64,000 bases of DNA from Ophiura sarsii (lineage: Eukaryota > Echinodermata > Ophiuroidea > Amphilepidida > Ophiuridae). The stretch is taken from the NCBI GenBank assembly GCA_035610835.1, contig CM069453.1:70992682-71056681 (forward strand), read 5' to 3'. Position numbers and translations under genes: made by a program. This document shows, one piece after another, positions 53,050 to 62,993 of the stretch; the first letter of the stretch is position 1; each line of letters begins with the position of its first letter. Below the pieces are notes generated by a model. The model was not told where the DNA came from. It was given only the letters and a program-made list of their open reading frames with translations, and ran no database searches.

Positions 53050-56000
53050 CCTTGCTATCTTCAGAAGATAGCAAGACTGAATTGATATCATCAGTAGATA
53101 GTTAGACTATAGTTGCTATCTTTAGAAGGTAGCAAGACTATAATTGCATAATTGCAATCATCAGTACAACTGTAATTGCTATGCTGCAGTAGATTGTAAG
53201 ACTGAATTGCTATCATCAGTAGATAGTAAGACTATACACTGTAAAAAGAAACGTTTATATTTCTGATAACACTTAATAAACACTTAAACACGTTTATTTT
53301 TGTGTTTTACGTGTAAAGGTATAGGAGGCATTTCTACGATAAACGTTTGCATAAACACTACAACACGTTTATAGAGGTAATTGTGTAATATTTATTAACA
53401 CACCAACATGTTTATATCAGCAATATAAACATGTTGGGGTGTTAATAATTATACAACAAATACCTCTATAAACGTGTTGTAGTGTTTATGCAAACGTTTA
53501 TCGTAGAAATGCCTCCTATACCTTTACACGTAAAACACAAAAATAAACGTGTTTAAGTGTTTATTAAGTGTTATCAGAAATATAAACGTTTCTTTTTACA
53601 GTGTAGTTGCTATCTTCAGTAGGTAGTATGACTATAATTGCATAATTGCTATCATCAGTAGATAGTAAGGCTGCAATTGCTATCTTCAGTATAGATAGTA
53701 AGACTGTTATTGCTATCATCAGTAGATAGTAAGACTGTAATTGCGATCTTCAGTAGATAGTAAGACTGTTATTGCTATCATCAGTAGATAGTAAAACTGT
53801 AATTGCGATCTTCAGTAGATAGTAAGACTGTTATTGCTATCATCAGTAGATAGTAAGACTGTAATTGCTATCATCGGTAGATAGTAAGACTGTTATTGCT
53901 ATCATCAGTGGATAGTAAGACTGTAATTGCGATCTTCAGTAGATAGTAAGACTATAATTGCTATCATTAGTAGATAGTAAGACTGTAATTGCTATCTTCA
54001 GTAGATAGTAAGACTGTAATTGCGATCTTCAGTAGATAGTAAGACTGTAATTGCTATCATCAGTAGATAGTAAGACTGTAATTGCTATCATCAGTAGATA
54101 GTAAGACTGTAATTGCTATCTTCAGTAGATAGTAAGACTGTAATTGCGATCTTCAGTAGATAGTAAGACTGTAATTGCGATCTTCAGTAGATAGTAAGAC
54201 TGTTATTGCTATCATCAGTAGATAGTAAGACTGTAATTGCGATCTTCAGTAGATAGTAAGACTGTAATTGCTATCATCAGTAGATAGTAATACTGTTATT
54301 GCTATCATCAGTAGATAGTAAGACTGTTATTGCTATCATCAGTAGATAGTAAAACTGTAATTGCGATCTTCAGTAGATAGTAAGACTGTAATTGCTATCA
54401 TCAGTAGATAGTAATACTGTTATTGCTATCTTCAGTAGATAGTAAGACTGTAATTGCGATCTTCAGTAGATAGTAAGACTGTTATTGCTATCATCAGTAG
54501 ATAGTAAGACTGTAATTGCGATCTTCAGTAGATAGTAAGACTGTAATTGCGATCTTCAGTAGATAGTAAGACTGTTATTGCTATCATCAGTAGATAGTAA
54601 GACTGTAATTGCGATCTTCAGTAGATAGTAAGACTGTTATTGCTATCATCAGTAGATAGTAAGACTGTTATTGCTATCATCAGTGGATAGTAGAACTAAT
54701 TGCTATGCTACAGTAGATAGTAAGACTGAATTGCTATCATCAGTAGATAGTAAGACTATAGTTGCTATCTTCAGTAGGTAGCTAGACTATAATTGCATAA
54801 TTGCTATGCTACAGTAGATTGTAAAACTGTAATTGCTATCTTCATTAGATAGCAATACTATAATTGCTATCATTAGTACATAGAAAGACTGTATTGCTAT
54901 GCTAGAGTAGATAGCAATTACAGTAAGTAAGACTGTAATTGCTATCATCAGTATAAAGCATGACTGTAATTGCTATGTTACAGTAGATAGTAAGACTGTA
55001 ATTGCTATCTTCAGTAGATAGTAAGACTGTAATTGCTATCATCAGTGGATAGTAAGACTTTGATTGCTATGCTCCATTAGATAGCAAGACTGAATTGCTA
55101 TCATCAGTAGATAGTAAGAATATAGTTGCTATCTTCAGTAGGTAGCAATACTATAATTGCATAATTGCTATGCTACACTAGATTGTAAGACTGTAATTGC
55201 TATCATCAGTAGATAGATAGCAAGACTGTAATTGCTATCATCAGTAGATAGTAAGGCTGTAATTTCTATCTTCAGTAGATAGTAAGACTATAATTGCTAT
55301 CATCAGTAGATAGTAAGACTGTTATTGCTATCATCAGTGGATAGTAAAACTAATTGCTATGCTACAGTAGATAGTAAGACTGAATTGCTATCATCAGTAG
55401 ATAGTAAGACTATAGTTGCTATCTTCAGTAGGTAGCTAGACTATAATTGCATAATTGCTATGCTACAGTAGATTGTAAAACTGTAATTGCTATCTTCAGT
55501 AGATAATCAGACTGTAATTGCTATCTTCATTAGATAGCAATACTATAATTGCTATCATTAGTACATAGTAAGACTGTAATTGCTATGCTAGAGTAGATAG
55601 CAATTACAGTAAGTAAGACTGTAATTGCTATCATCAGTATAAAGCATGACTGTAATTGCTATGTTACAGTAGATAGTAAAACTGTAATTGCTAACATCAG
55701 TGGATACTAAGACTGTGATTGCTATGCTCCATTAGATAGCAAGACTGAATTGCTATCATCAGTAGATAGTAAGAATATAGTTGCTATCTTCAGTAGGTAG
55801 CAATACTATAATTGCATAATTGCTATGCTACACTAGATTGTAAGACTGTAATTGCTATCTTCAGTAGATAGTAAGGCTGTAATTGCTATCTTCAGTGGAT
55901 AGATAGCAAGACTGTTATTGCTATCATCAGTAGATAGTAAGACTGTAATTTCTATCTTCAGTAGATAGTAAGACTATAATTGCTATCATCGGTAGATAGT

Positions 56001-56390
56001 AAGACTGTAATTGCTATCTTCAGTGGATAGCAATACTATAATTGCTATCATCAGTAGATAGTAAGACTATAATTGCTATCATCAGTAGATAGTAAGGCTG
56101 TAATTGCTATCTTCAATAGATAGTAAGACTGTAATTGCTATCATCAGTAGATAGCAAGACTGTAATTGCTATCATCAGTAGATAGTAAGACTATAATTGC
56201 TATCATCAGTAGATAGTAAGACTGTTATTGCTATCATCAGTAGATAGTAAGACTGTAATTGCTATCATCAGTACATCAGACTGTGATTGCTATGCTATAG
56301 GCATAGTAGATAGTAAGACTGTAACTGCTATCATCAGTAAAAAGTAAGACTATAATTGCTATCATCGGTAGATATATAGTAAGGCTATTA
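53050..56390. repeat. Hairpin-core minisatellite 3, 31-bp unit, about 90 units
   Basis: The unit is ATTGCTATCATCAGTAGATA followed by GTAAGACTGTA. Variants have TTCAG for ATCAG and GCGATC for GCTATC. The array is interrupted at 53237-53603 by a MITE. A segment of about 600 bp near 54700-55260 recurs with changes near 55350-55860, so block duplications have also occurred. Confidence 0.92.
53237..53603. mobile_element. Foldback MITE inserted into minisatellite 3, TA target duplication
   Basis: This is a nearly perfect palindrome of 367 bp with ends CACTGTAAAAAGAAACGTTT and its inverse, centred near 53418. TA lies on both sides (53235-53236, 53604-53605). Removing the element and one TA restores GTAAGACTATAGTTGCTATC, which is exactly what other units of the array show. 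That proves insertion at TA. It is probably a non-autonomous Tc1/mariner-type element. Confidence 0.9.
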
Positions 56391-57085
56391 TAAGATACCA
56401 AAAAATATGATGTGCCGTACAAATACACTATCCATAGGGTCACTACAATTCTAGCCTAAGGGTTTAAGCGTAACACAAGGCATAATAATTGAGCAATTGT
56501 GGTATATTTACGTTTTAAACAAACATCCTGGACATAGGGCATGATAAACTCTAATAGCGATTTGCAGCAACCTATTATCCTAGTCACTGCGATAATTACT
56601 GATGAAAGTTCACACGTAGATGACGACAGGTAATGTCTGCATAGATGATTCGTTATAACCGATGTGTTTGAAATGCCTGGAATGATTTAAAGAACATTAA
56701 TGAAATGAATCATAAAAGTTGATATGAGATGTGTAGGCGGGGATTGTGGGGGTAGATAAGAATCGGAAATGATACGATTTTAAAGCAGTAATATTAACCC
56801 GAATACTAAATTTTTAGTTTGCTGAGGAATATTTCAAGTGTATTTTGAGTTGCATTTCACTGTTTGATTAACAAATTCCTGTCTATCCAACATTTCCCAC
56901 CAATGCTTATCGTCAGTAGCAGGGTATTTCAATGAGGCTATATTCTATACCCAAGTTCTATCTTTAGGAGATAGCAAGCATCTTTGAAGGTTAGGAGGAA
57001 AGTCGTGTGAACTGTTTTAAAGCGTTTGGTTAACAAATCCTTCGTATCTATTCTTAAGTAGATCTCATTGCGATCAATTCTTATA
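56391..57085. other. Intron 1, unique sequence between arrays 3 and 4
   Basis: There is no recognisable feature except a degenerate hairpin core (TCTATCTTTAGGAGATAGC) at about 56959. Confidence 0.45.
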
Positions 57086-57214
57086 TTGCTATCTTCAGTA
57101 GATAGCAGCAAATACTTTCATTGCTATCTTCAGTAGATAGCAGCAAATACTTTGATTGCTATCTTCAGAAGATAGCAGCAAATACTTTCATTGCTATCTT
57201 CAGTAGATAGCAGC
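57086..57214. repeat. Hairpin-core minisatellite 4, 35-bp unit, four units
   Basis: TTGCTATCTTCAGTAGATAG followed by CAGCAAATACTTTCA starts at 57086, 57121, 57156 and 57191. The stem here is extended (TTGCTATCT against AGATAGCAG). One unit has a TCAGA loop. The spacer differs from arrays 1 to 3. Confidence 0.9.
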
Positions 57215-58550
57215 ATTTGGCTATATTCTATAGATATCTTGATAACGACAAATATTGTTGTGATTGAGTGAGGTTTTTAAAATAAATCCATTAGCATTAT
57301 ACTGTATATATACTGGCACCAATTTAGAAAATGTTTGAGTACACGTCCCTGGAACACTTATCCTTGAGTTCACCAACTGCCTCCCTAAATCAGTCCCGCT
57401 CCCAGTCTCAAATCTTAACTATAGATTCTAAGAACCATACAATCATTATGCAAAATAGACCCTAGTCATTGTACTGACCCCCATCTGACGGAACTTCACC
57501 TCGGCGATCGAGTGTTTTGCTCACGTCACGTCACTGTACTTATATAACCTGGCACAGACGTAGTCTGATGCCAAGTCTTGGGTGAACCCTTACCAACCCC
57601 ATTTAACCCTAAGCTCTTAAGCCATGTCTAGACTTGCAAACATTCATATGTTATTATATTCTCCGTGTTTGATCTAGCTAGCAATCGTTATAAAGTGATT
57701 TAATACATAGATATATTATAGACACATTTAATGTGGTTTCATACAGATTCTCCCTTCCTACTAATAATATTATGCGTAGCTCGCGAGAGAGACTAACAAA
57801 TAAATGTTGATGCTATAGCAAGCCGAGGTTATGAAGCAAGCAGGCGAGCGGAGCCCATCGGAGTTGTCATAAGGAATGGGGTCAAGCAAATGGGAGAATT
57901 TGTCAATATGTATGATAGTGATGATAGTAGTACAACAAATTGATTGGGGATGGCTATATATACCGGACCAAAATAAACCAAGTCCTTAATTTTTTGCTAT
58001 CTACAAGAAGATAGCAAAGATGTGTACTCTGCAGTGAATATGGCGACCATATTTCAACAGTTTTATTATTATTACATTTGTTAATTAAATCAATTTGCAT
58101 CTGAAAAGGGAAAAGAAGAGTTAGATCTTCATCCGCATAGCCTAGCTCAAGAAGTATAGGTTAACACACCACATTTACATTTATCCCTCCCTCCCGCCCG
58201 CCCTTTTCTTTGGGGAGAGACTATATCATGCCTTATCATGCTTATGAGGCTACAAGATATGTGGTATTTAATCATGTAAATAAAATGATGAAGTAGAATA
58301 ATATAAAAGAAGAGTGGTTTGATTATTTGCGTTTGCGTATATATAAGGCCTATAGTATTCAAAAGGGTATCCAGGACAATATTGTAAGAATTCGGCAATC
58401 ACGATTTTAATGCGGAATATTGTGTTCTTCTTTTGTATCTTATTTTAGATGCATCGCTTTATAAATCCATATGTTATCGTCAAATAATAATGATGTTTTA
58501 TAAGTGTATCCAAAATGTTTGCATTATTTTCCTTAATTCACTGTTTCCAC
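57215..58550. other. End of intron 1
   Basis: It has a single hairpin TTGCTATCT-ACAAG-AGATAGCAA form at about 57994-58017 and otherwise unique sequence, finishing with the U12 branch site and terminal AC. Confidence 0.55.
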
Positions 58551-58656
58551 TCCGTTCGAATATTTAATATTGGCAACTATTATAGCTAACTGTGTGGTAT
58601 TAGCATTAGATACGCATCTTCCCGAAGGGGACAAAACTCCCATGTCCTTAGAACTG
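58551..58656 (+). CDS. CACNA1A: Cav2-type calcium channel alpha1 subunit, coding exon 2 (helix IS1)
   Basis: This 106-bp exon completes the split Pro codon from exon 1 and encodes [18 protein letters not shown] followed by [18 protein letters not shown]. The first part is transmembrane helix S1 of domain [12 protein letters not shown] is the extracellular S1-S2 loop and is close to vertebrate Cav2 (HLP-DDKTPMS), unlike Cav1 or Cav3. The left border is not AG. It follows TTTTCCTTAATTCACTGTTTCCAC, read here as a U12 branch site at 58529-58537 and an AC terminus at 58550. The right border is a strong U2 donor (CTG/GTAAGT) in phase 0. From memory, human CACNA1A exon 2 is also 106 bp, which would mean conserved exon structure. 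It lies 45.8 kb from exon 1 as assembled. Confidence 0.93.
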
Positions 58657-58777
58657 GTAAGTAAACTGTTTTTATTTATTTTAAATTTATCTTGTATATT
58701 AAAGAATTGTGAAGCGTGATATCGACGGGGATATCGAGTGAAATATACATTTGTCCCACATAAATAGCCCATATCAT

Positions 58778-58857
58778 CATACGGTCCCGCATACGGTCCC
58801 GCATACGGTCCCGCATACGGTCCCGCATACGGTCCCGCATACGGTCCCGCATACGGT
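58778..58857. repeat. 12-bp tandem repeat, 6.7 units, 120 bp inside intron 2
   Basis: CATACGGTCCCG is repeated without change. The repeat is perfect and therefore probably variable in length between individuals. Confidence 0.9.
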
Positions 58858-59662
58858 ATAGTTCTTAATAGACGGATTTAGTACAATAATTTTACCACTC
58901 TGACTATACCTTTCGTAAAATACATTTCACTTAAACTGACGTAAGTCAGAGCGTGGGTTATGTCGAATAACAAAAATGTAGGCTTGCATAACACACTTGA
59001 ATGCATCATGTACATACCAAATGTATGCGCGCATATTCTGTTCAAACTCTTTACCTGATCTCTTTACCACTGATACAACAATAAATCAAGTAAATTCAAC
59101 CATTCATTCCCTTGATTTCTAACAATTTATCTAAAGTATAGGTATCGGACATCATTAGCTTTTAAATTAAAGTTTGGTTTGTTTTTTCGTCACGTCTTAA
59201 TGTAAAATGATTCCTTAATACCCACCTTACCTCAACTGCTATTATATGGGGAATGTTAAGGAAACAGATCTGATGGTTATCCCACATTAAAGTAAAATTT
59301 GTCTACAAATTCGTTGTCAAATACAATAATCGAAACCTTACCAGCCAAGCAAGCGACCTTTTTGTATCCTATATCTGCATGCTGAATGCTTAGTAATCGT
59401 CGCCGGAATCAGTTGTGCCTCAATCTATCTATCATTACCTCTTCATCCAGCCAACCAGCCAACTAGTAAGACAGAGGTGTTTTTAGCTTTGCAGTCACGA
59501 TTTCTTATCACAGCCATCAATATTTACAAGTCATTTTCAAAGTTATCCGTAAATAGAGCACGTGTTTAATTTGGATTCAGTTTGACTTTTCTCCTCGTCT
59601 GATTACAACCCATTCCTGACCCCTTGCATATCATTTCGGTTGAAATAACGGATAGGTCTTCA

Positions 59663-59947
59663 TTAACCCTAACCCTACCATATACCACGACTGGGCACGT
59701 TGGTACCACCCGGCGTGGAAGTTTGTCGATGAAAAAATGGACCCAATCCATATAGTTTGCGCAATACACTGCGCAGACTACCGTTGACAGTCGTGGAGTA
59801 GTGGGGAATCCTATAAAGCTCCACGGAGGTTCCTGGATCAAATCCCGGGAGGATCGGTGGGGGGGGGGGGGGGGTGGGGGGATATTTTGGTCGATTTTCC
59901 ACGTTGAAAAACAAAATCTGAAAAAGTGGGGGTAGAGTTAGGGTTAA
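59663..59947 (+). mobile_element. SINE-like element, family B, copy 3, with telomere-like ends
   Basis: The left end TTAACCCTAACCCTACC and the right end GGTAGAGTTAGGGTTAA are inverse repeats containing CCCTAA/TTAGGG. The interior matches the family (TACCACGACTGGGCACGTTG, CCCGGCGTGGAAG, AAATGGACCCA) and has a tRNA-like part (GTGGAGTAGTGGGGAATCC, then GATCAAATCCCGGGAGGATC). A G tract follows the B-box-like part. This is the most complete copy. Confidence 0.65.
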
Positions 59948-61159
59948 CAAGTCCAAGTATGTATACCCACGACTGATTTGCGTTAAGTTGTTAGAGAAAT
60001 GTATGAATTTTGCAAAGGCATAAATCACAAGTCCTTAAATAAAGCGAGTTACCTATGTATTACCTATGCGGGCCCTTACAGACGTTATTCTTAGTTGGCG
60101 CATTTGCGTCAAAAGAGGGAGTGAATCCAACTGAGCATGCTCAGAGCAATTGGGCTCCGATAAACATTACAATCTCGTACTTTTACTGCAATGTAATGAA
60201 CTATGAACTTCTACATTTTCCTAGATAGTGTTGGTTACCAGCAAACATTTAATTTCTAGCTAGGGGAAATAAATAGTTTATATACGTTCAAGTTTAGTTC
60301 ACAAATGTAATCAGGTCAAATATGAACAGCTCAGAAGTATGAAGAATTTTTTATGATTAGTGCAAAGTTCACCCCATCGAAAAACTACAGCACTCTCGTC
60401 TAGGCTAAATCGCTAGCCTCGTTTTCAGTTCACATAACCCTCTTCGACGTAAATGCGACAATTAAGAAAAACGTCTATATGTTGGTACATGGTGCGTTAC
60501 CCTGCATCTTCAGATTTGGTGTTTATATTATGTGTTGCTTAATTTTGGAACACCTTGTATAGGCATTGCTAATTAAAAAGCGATTTATAATCTGGGTTAA
60601 TATCCCAGATGGGATCATGGTTAGTGTTTATAAGGGTTTTACATAATACACAAGAGGTTGCTATTGGAATTAAACTGAACAAATATGTATTGGAAGTTTT
60701 GTATTAATAATATTATTGCGATTAATAATTATCCACGATAGACACGCCTGACCGTGCGCGAATGAGCTTTGTACAAACTGTACTGTTAAGAAGGATAAAT
60801 TGTACGTTAATCTGCTTTCTGCAAACACGACTTGTTTACGCCGATAAAATGATGTCTGGTTATTAGCCTTTAGTTTAACTGTAGGTCATTTCTATCAAAC
60901 ATAGCGCTACTTAGGTAATCAAAATAGCGCTAGTATGATACAAACATGATTTTGCTCTCATTTTAAAATTATTTTATATTCTTTAATATTCTGTTCCAAC
61001 AAACGTCACAACTATTATGTAACAATTGTATAATCATGAATCGATTGCATTGTCTATAACAAAAAAGGATTCAACCGATGATAGCAAAATTATACATGTT
61101 TGGAAAGCTCTCAAATAGGGAAATTCAAAAATGCCGTTTAAATCAGGATAGGGTGCATA

Positions 61160-61171
61160 CCCCCCCCCCCC

Positions 61172-61202
<31 letters not shown>
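61160..61202. repeat. Poly-C run followed by (AC)n
   Basis: About 29 C bases then about seven AC dinucleotides. The length is unreliable. Confidence 0.9.
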
Positions 61203-61567
61203 CCAAATAAAGTAATATGCACAGTAAAATTATGATCGGGATAGGTATAAGAATATTATTGAGCTTAATCAAAATATGAAAATAATCGATATTTTTTTAA
61301 CATTCTTAATCACAACATGTTACCATAGGTCCTAAATTCTAAATTCCAATAGCATATTTGGATTCCTTGTGAGATTATACCGCTCAGAAAATATATACTT
61401 TTTATGGGGTAGAACAAGTAGTTATTGCGATATGCTAATTCGAATCTCAGATGGTGTAAAATGTAAAAATCTGGATATGCAACGGTAAGGGTGGCGAGTT
61501 CAAAACACGTGGCCATAAAGATGTGATGGTCAATGGCTGTGAAATGTTAATTAATGCAATCGAATTG

Positions 61568-61655
61568 TTAATGTGGTACTGTGTGGCACAGTGTGGGGCA
61601 TTAAGGTATTACCCGGTCAATGTGGTACTGTGTGGGGCATTAAGGTATTACCCAG
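61568..61655. repeat. Tandem duplication of about 50 bp
   Basis: AATGTGGTACTGTGTGG, GGGGCATTAAGGTATTACCC appears twice, the first copy with an extra CACAGTGTGG. Confidence 0.75.
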
Positions 61656-62853
61656 TTATCCAAAGTATGATTCTAAAGAGGTCAGTTTCTTCAAAATAAT
61701 GCCGGCCTCATATTGCATTATATGACATAATTATTAAAATAATCCGCTTAAAATTAATTCTGTTATTCCGGATTGGCCATTCCATCGACCTCCCTCGGCC
61801 AGTCTATCTACCTCCCTCGGAGAACTTCCTCCTCCAAGTATAGATGTCAGATCCGAGTTCGGTTTCAACATAATAAAGGATGGGTTTTTGTTTGGTTTTT
61901 CGTGTTGTTGTTTTTCTGGGAATTTTGTTCGATAATAGACCCTATTTTATAACTGAAAATTGCTGATCAAAAATAACGTAAGAAGTGTGATAGTTCTTGA
62001 ATAATTCCTGATATTTTTGTTGTCAAATGAAGTGCAATATCATGGTTAGATTTTTTGCTCGACATCTAATTATTAAATCAAGCTTCGCATACAATGTTGT
62101 AGGCCTATATAGCCTGTTTTGCTTTTGTATAACCTTTTTTTTTTGGTTACAGCCTGTAATACATGCTTACAGTCAGTTGTCAGCATCGCTGCAAGTAACC
62201 CATTAAACAGTTTGTCTTATATTAAACTCATTTGCGGCGTTAATTACTACATTTGCATTTCTACTCATCTGCTACATATATAATTAAAGTAATAATAACT
62301 TTTACATGAGTGAATTTCTGAAACATCCAAGCGCATCCTATTTAAATATCATACATTTATCTATGTACAAATTGTCATTAAAGGCGATACATATTAACAT
62401 ATATCGTTAATTCAATCAAACACCTTGTTCTAAACCGGCAAAAAGGCAATAAGGCAAAAACTACTTCACTAATTTGACGACATAGACTTACAATACATCT
62501 TGTGTTTATAACCCATTGCAAATAGGCTCAATATCGAAACGTCTATAAAATGAAACAACTTTATATTTGATCAAGGAGTTATTATAATAACTATGATAAC
62601 TTCTTGATTTTATAGAGTTGGGTGAAGAACTATAAGGTGTCCACACAATCAATTGAAACTACTAAATTATGCTATCTTCATGTAGATATCAAATGTCAAT
62701 GTTGTATACCAATGCCACAAAGTTTTGTTTCGCAAAAGTATTTAATGTGTTCGCAATCTTGCCACTCGTACAAGTGTATTGTATTAGACGTGTGCCGTAT
62801 TGAAAATTGCTTATGACTTATTTATTGCTTTAATTTTGTTATCATTCTCACAG

Positions 62854-62993
62854 GAAAACACAGAAGTTTACTTTCTTATTATATTTGTGTTCGAGTTTGT
62901 CGTCAAAGTAGTAGCACTAGGTTTTGCAATGCATCCGGGGTCGTATCTACGGAACGGTTGGAATATCATGGATTTCGTAGTCGTAGTATCCGG
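62854..62993 (+). CDS. CACNA1A: Cav2-type calcium channel alpha1 subunit, coding exon 3 (IS2 to start of IS3)
   Basis: This 140-bp exon starts after a CACAG acceptor in phase 0 and ends in phase 2 at a GTAAGT donor. It encodes [20 protein letters not shown], then [20 protein letters not shown] and FVVVVSG. The first part is helix IS2, with the acidic Glu (FVFE) that contributes to the voltage-sensor charge-transfer centre. GSYLRNGWN is the intracellular S2-S3 link, and MDFVVVV is the start of IS3 with its conserved Asp. [20 protein letters not shown] is Cav2-like; Cav1 has [20 protein letters not shown]. The core of S2 ([14 protein letters not shown]) departs from the usual Cav2 PYF-GIFC-EA--K. 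The next exon, encoding IS3-S4, lies beyond the window. From memory, the human counterpart exon is 140 bp. Confidence 0.93.

Larger units (their letters stand above)
12784..58550 (+). other. Intron 1: U12-type AT-AC intron (45.8 kb as assembled)
   Basis: The intron begins ATATCCTTTT, which equals the U12 donor consensus (ATATCCTT). It ends with TTCCTTAAT as a branch site at 58529-58537, then 13 bases and a terminal AC at 58550. Removing it fuses GAG TGG CC to T CCG TTC GAA TAT, giving EWPPFEY, the exact family sequence. No GT-AG pair gives that join. Minor-class introns at conserved sites are known in voltage-gated sodium and calcium channel genes. The intron holds nearly all repeats of this window and a 100-N gap. 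If the doubled block is an artefact its true length is about 34.9 kb. Confidence 0.88.
58657..62853 (+). other. Intron 2 (U2-type, GT-AG, 4.2 kb)
   Basis: It runs from GTAAGT after exon 2 to CTCACAG before exon 3, phase 0. It contains a 12-bp tandem repeat close to the donor, a SINE-like element with telomere-like ends, a poly-C/(AC)n tract and a short tandem duplication near 61568-61655. Otherwise it is AT-rich sequence with nothing I recognise. Confidence 0.88.

Noticed and set aside
46010..56390. Regular short repeats that might suggest a CRISPR array
   Set aside because: Spacers are not unique sequences but parts of the repeated unit, no cas genes exist, and the DNA is animal with spliced channel exons.
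59663..59690. Interstitial telomere repeat
   Set aside because: Only two CCCTAA units, located at the end of a dispersed element and mirrored at its other end. Better read as part of that element.
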